Source: Glaciecola sp965658765 (GTDB taxonomy: Bacteria > Pseudomonadota > Gammaproteobacteria > Enterobacterales > Alteromonadaceae). Taken from it: 64,000 bases of DNA. The stretch lies in contig CBFHTO010000001.1 of assembly GCA_965658765.1 (NCBI GenBank), positions 62,001-126,000 on the forward strand. Direction: 5' to 3'. The position numbers were made by a program, and so were the translations under genes. The notes under the pieces were generated by a model. That model worked only from the letters and a program-made list of their open reading frames with translations, was not told the origin of the DNA and made no database searches. This document shows positions 62,291 through 64,000 of this stretch, piece after piece; the first letter of the stretch is position 1, and each line of letters begins with the position of its first letter.

Positions 62291-62827
62291 CTAGGATTTA
62301 ATCTTCGTTATACTGTTACGCAGCGCATTTAGTGCGTCAACGGAAAAACCGCGGTTGTAAAAGTGTTTCACTCTTCCTTCTCCATCGATTAAAACCACTC
62401 GAGCGTTTTTAGGCGCTCGATTACCTGTAAACTTTTGCACCATATCTCCGTCTTTATAGACGGTTATTACTATGCTCCATAATTCTCGTGGAATACCCTC
62501 CCTCATAGAATCATCAATATTATTGCTCACTAGCCTGGCAAAGGGGTTTTTAATCGCAGGTATTTCATAGATATCAATTTCAGTGCTGGTCATGTCTAGA
62601 CCAATCAACCATCGATCGATATCAAATTGGCTTTTATGCACAAAGCCAAATAACAATAGTGCAGGTTTTCCCTCTAAATCGTCAGGCAAAGTAACGAGCT
62701 CGCCTGCTAAGCTTTCCCCAGAAAACCTCACCAGCGATTCATCGATTTTTAGCTGTGGAGGGTAATCGTATGAGCTACAAGCTGCTAAGCCCAAAAGACT
62801 AATAAGAATAAAAAAATACTTTTGCAT
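62291..62827 (-). CDS. Lipoprotein with thioredoxin-like fold, function unknown
   Basis: A 178-residue lipoprotein, lipobox LAAC at Cys17. After the spacer the sequence follows a thioredoxin-like strand-helix pattern (GKPALLLFGFVHKSQFDIDRW, then KDGDMVQKFTGNRAP and ARVVLIDGEGRVKHFYNRGF). The CxxC active site is missing, so no redox activity is expected. The C-terminal part resembles ATP10-like proteins. It converges on ubiK with 21 bases between stops. No function is assigned. Confidence 0.75.
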   Translation of the reverse strand: MQKYFFILISLLGLAACSSYDYPPQLKIDESLVRFSGESLAGELVTLPDDLEGKPALLLFGFVHKSQFDIDRWLIGLDMTSTEIDIYEIPAIKNPFARLVSNNIDDSMREGIPRELWSIVITVYKDGDMVQKFTGNRAPKNARVVLIDGEGRVKHFYNRGFSVDALNALRNSITKIKS

Positions 62828-62977
62828 GCCATCAATACCAATCTATGAATAGTCATATGCGTAAAAATTCACACATTTGAACGCCTAAAATATATAAGTC
62901 TTTACGGATAATATTTTGTTTAAGAGCAAGATTTTCATCGAAATTAGAAAAGATTTAGCTGATGTATGATCGCGGGT

Positions 62978-63853
62978 TTATACGTAGCGAAACCAAAGAC
63001 CCGTGGCAATCACAATGGTTAACCATATGCCCACCCAATTATTATGCAAAAATGCGCTAAAACAATTAACTTCGTCGCGTTCTTTGCTAAGTACAAATTG
63101 ATAGATAAACAGCAAAGCGGTGAGAGCTAAGCCAATATAAGCATGATAGGTAAACTCGTTGACCCAAAATAATAAAGCGAGCAAAACCAAGGCTGTCACT
63201 TGTAACAAGCAGATGAACAAAAGATCAAAGGAACCAAATAAAATTGCTGTAGATTTAACGCCGATTTTTAAGTCATACTCACGATCAACCATGGCGTATT
63301 GGGTATCGTAAGCTACTGTCCAGCAGAGGTTTGCAAAATATAGAAGCCATAGGTAAGTGGGCAGCTCGTTAGAAACCGCCATAAAAGCCATTGGAATGGA
63401 CCAACCAAAAGCTGCGCCCAAAACCACTTGAGGCAGATGTGTGTAACGTTTCATAAAGGGGTAGATGCTGGCAAGTGCAAGGGCAACAACCGACAATAAT
63501 ATGGTTTGTAGGTTGAGAAAAAGCACTAAAACAAACGCGACTAAAATAAGTAATAAGAAGAGCTGTACGCTCTCCTCAGCGCTCACGTCTCCTGTGGCAA
63601 GTGGCCTGGTTTTGGTTCGTTTTACTGAGCCATCGATTTTTCTGTCCGCGAAATCGTTTATCACGCATCCTGCGCTACGCATTACAACGACCCCAAGTCC
63701 AAAAATAACCAGTATATCCCAGCCTGGAAATCCATCAGCAGCAAACAATAAACCCCAAAACGTTGGCCATAAAAGGAGCAGAATACCTACGGGCTTATCT
63801 GCTCTCATAAGCTTCAAGTAGTGGCGTTTATTTTTCCAATGCAGACTTATCAC
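62978..63853 (-). CDS. ubiA: 4-hydroxybenzoate polyprenyltransferase UbiA
   Basis: A 291-residue integral membrane enzyme that joins 4-hydroxybenzoate to the polyprenyl chain in ubiquinone synthesis. Nine or so helices, with the first Asp-rich motif NDFADRKIDGSVKRTKTRPL and the second DREYDLKIGVKS. The start is set at the GTG at 63853, eleven bases after the ubiC stop; it gives VISLHWKNKRHYLKLMRADKP, the same N-terminal length as E. coli UbiA (290). Upstream TTG/ATG-like codons lie inside ubiC. Confidence 0.94.
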   Translation of the reverse strand: MISLHWKNKRHYLKLMRADKPVGILLLLWPTFWGLLFAADGFPGWDILVIFGLGVVVMRSAGCVINDFADRKIDGSVKRTKTRPLATGDVSAEESVQLFLLLILVAFVLVLFLNLQTILLSVVALALASIYPFMKRYTHLPQVVLGAAFGWSIPMAFMAVSNELPTYLWLLYFANLCWTVAYDTQYAMVDREYDLKIGVKSTAILFGSFDLLFICLLQVTALVLLALLFWVNEFTYHAYIGLALTALLFIYQFVLSKERDEVNCFSAFLHNNWVGIWLTIVIATGLWFRYV

Positions 63854-63863
63854 TATCGTTGCG

Positions 63864-64000
63864 TCACCAATAGCAAGGTGCGTCTGGCAAAAAGGCCTCG
63901 GCAACAATCAATTCGAAATTTGCGATCGTAAAACGTGAGCGCCTAGCCCAGTATTTACCCGGTTTAAAAACCTGTCCATTTAAGGGATGTTGTGTCAACT
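63864..64000 (-). CDS. ubiC: Chorismate lyase UbiC, C-terminal fragment (runs off the window)
   Basis: The last 45 codons of a minus-strand gene that continues beyond base 64000. The translation ends with FKPGKYWARRSRFTIANFEL and then VAEAFLPDAPCYW, matching the UbiC C-terminus (Y-W-x-R-R-S-x-F ... E-x-F-L-P). The stop at 63864-63866 is eleven bases before the ubiA start, the classic ubiC-ubiA order. UbiC makes 4-hydroxybenzoate for UbiA. Confidence 0.9.
   Translation of the reverse strand, partial: LTQHPLNGQVFKPGKYWARRSRFTIANFELIVAEAFLPDAPCYW

Noticed and set aside
63854..63907. Long N-terminal extension of UbiA
   Set aside because: It lies within the ubiC coding sequence; the GTG at 63853 gives the normal UbiA length.
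1..64000. CRISPR arrays, tRNA or rRNA genes, insertion sequences, integrases, prophage genes
   Set aside because: No regularly spaced repeats with unique spacers, no cloverleaf-like sequence, no transposase or integrase motif was seen. The T6SS block shows no flanking att-like repeats or tRNA, so recent island transfer is not supported.

Overview
This 64-kb window is chromosomal DNA of a Gram-negative, AT-rich gammaproteobacterium, most likely a marine member of the Alteromonadales. The evidence is Rep, RhlE, UbiK and UbiC-UbiA of gammaproteobacterial type, many lipoproteins with clear lipoboxes, a secreted GH16 glucanase with thrombospondin-3 linkers and a GlyGly-type C-terminal tail, and several large c-di-GMP proteins. 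The species assignment is inference. I see no tRNA, rRNA, CRISPR array, insertion sequence or prophage.

Layout. (1) 1-6.2 kb: a secreted S9 peptidase, a CHASE-PAS-PAS-GGDEF-EAL protein and a periplasmic double-BON protein. (2) 6.2-11.9 kb, minus strand: a tight signalling operon with a sigma-54 type response regulator, a 63-residue protein that looks like a free histidine-kinase dimerisation/phosphoacceptor hairpin, a CHASE3 kinase, an Rcp1-like receiver and a hybrid kinase with three receivers. (3) 12.1-13.3 kb: small envelope-stress-like genes (entericidin, acidic lipoprotein, DUF1328 membrane protein), three of which are short or start internally to longer frames. (4) 13.7-22.3 kb: GH16 enzyme, old-yellow-enzyme oxidoreductase, a split YeeE/YedE sulfur transporter, a PLP transsulfuration enzyme, NYN protein, RhlE and a cysteine-cluster protein. 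(5) 22.3-54.7 kb: a complete type VI secretion system (T6SS). (6) 54.7-64 kb: LysM/TPR lipoprotein, an 0.8-kb non-coding stretch with repeats, cytochrome c5, GAF-GAF-GGDEF-EAL protein, Rep, UbiK, a thioredoxin-fold-like lipoprotein, UbiA and the end of UbiC.

The T6SS is built from two divergent arms. The minus-strand arm (33.0 to 22.4 kb) runs tssA-tssB-tssC-hcp-tagJ-tssE-tssF-tssG-clpV (sheath, tube, baseplate and recycling ATPase), with a perfect intrinsic terminator just after hcp. The plus-strand arm (33.4 to 48.8 kb) runs vgrG, a cargo module, a DUF4280 PAAR-like tip, tagH (FHA), tssJ-tssK-tssL-tssM and tagF. It is followed by pppA (minus) and ppkA (plus), the Ser/Thr phosphatase and kinase of the threonine-phosphorylation switch. 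All thirteen core Tss functions are present. Three lipoprotein or secreted genes, including a polysaccharide deacetylase, follow ppkA in the same direction.

The most interesting part is the cargo module at 35.3-39.5 kb. Three consecutive small proteins share a related beta-sandwich-like segment, two of them with peptidoglycan-binding C-termini and one with a LysM-like N-terminus. They are followed by a 391-residue protein with no signal peptide and a textbook metzincin zinc site (HExxHxxGxxH plus Met-turn), then a HEAT-repeat-like lipoprotein, then the PAAR-like tip. I read this as a VgrG-delivered cell-wall-targeted metalloprotease with a candidate periplasmic immunity or accessory lipoprotein. 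The function is inferred from motifs and position only.
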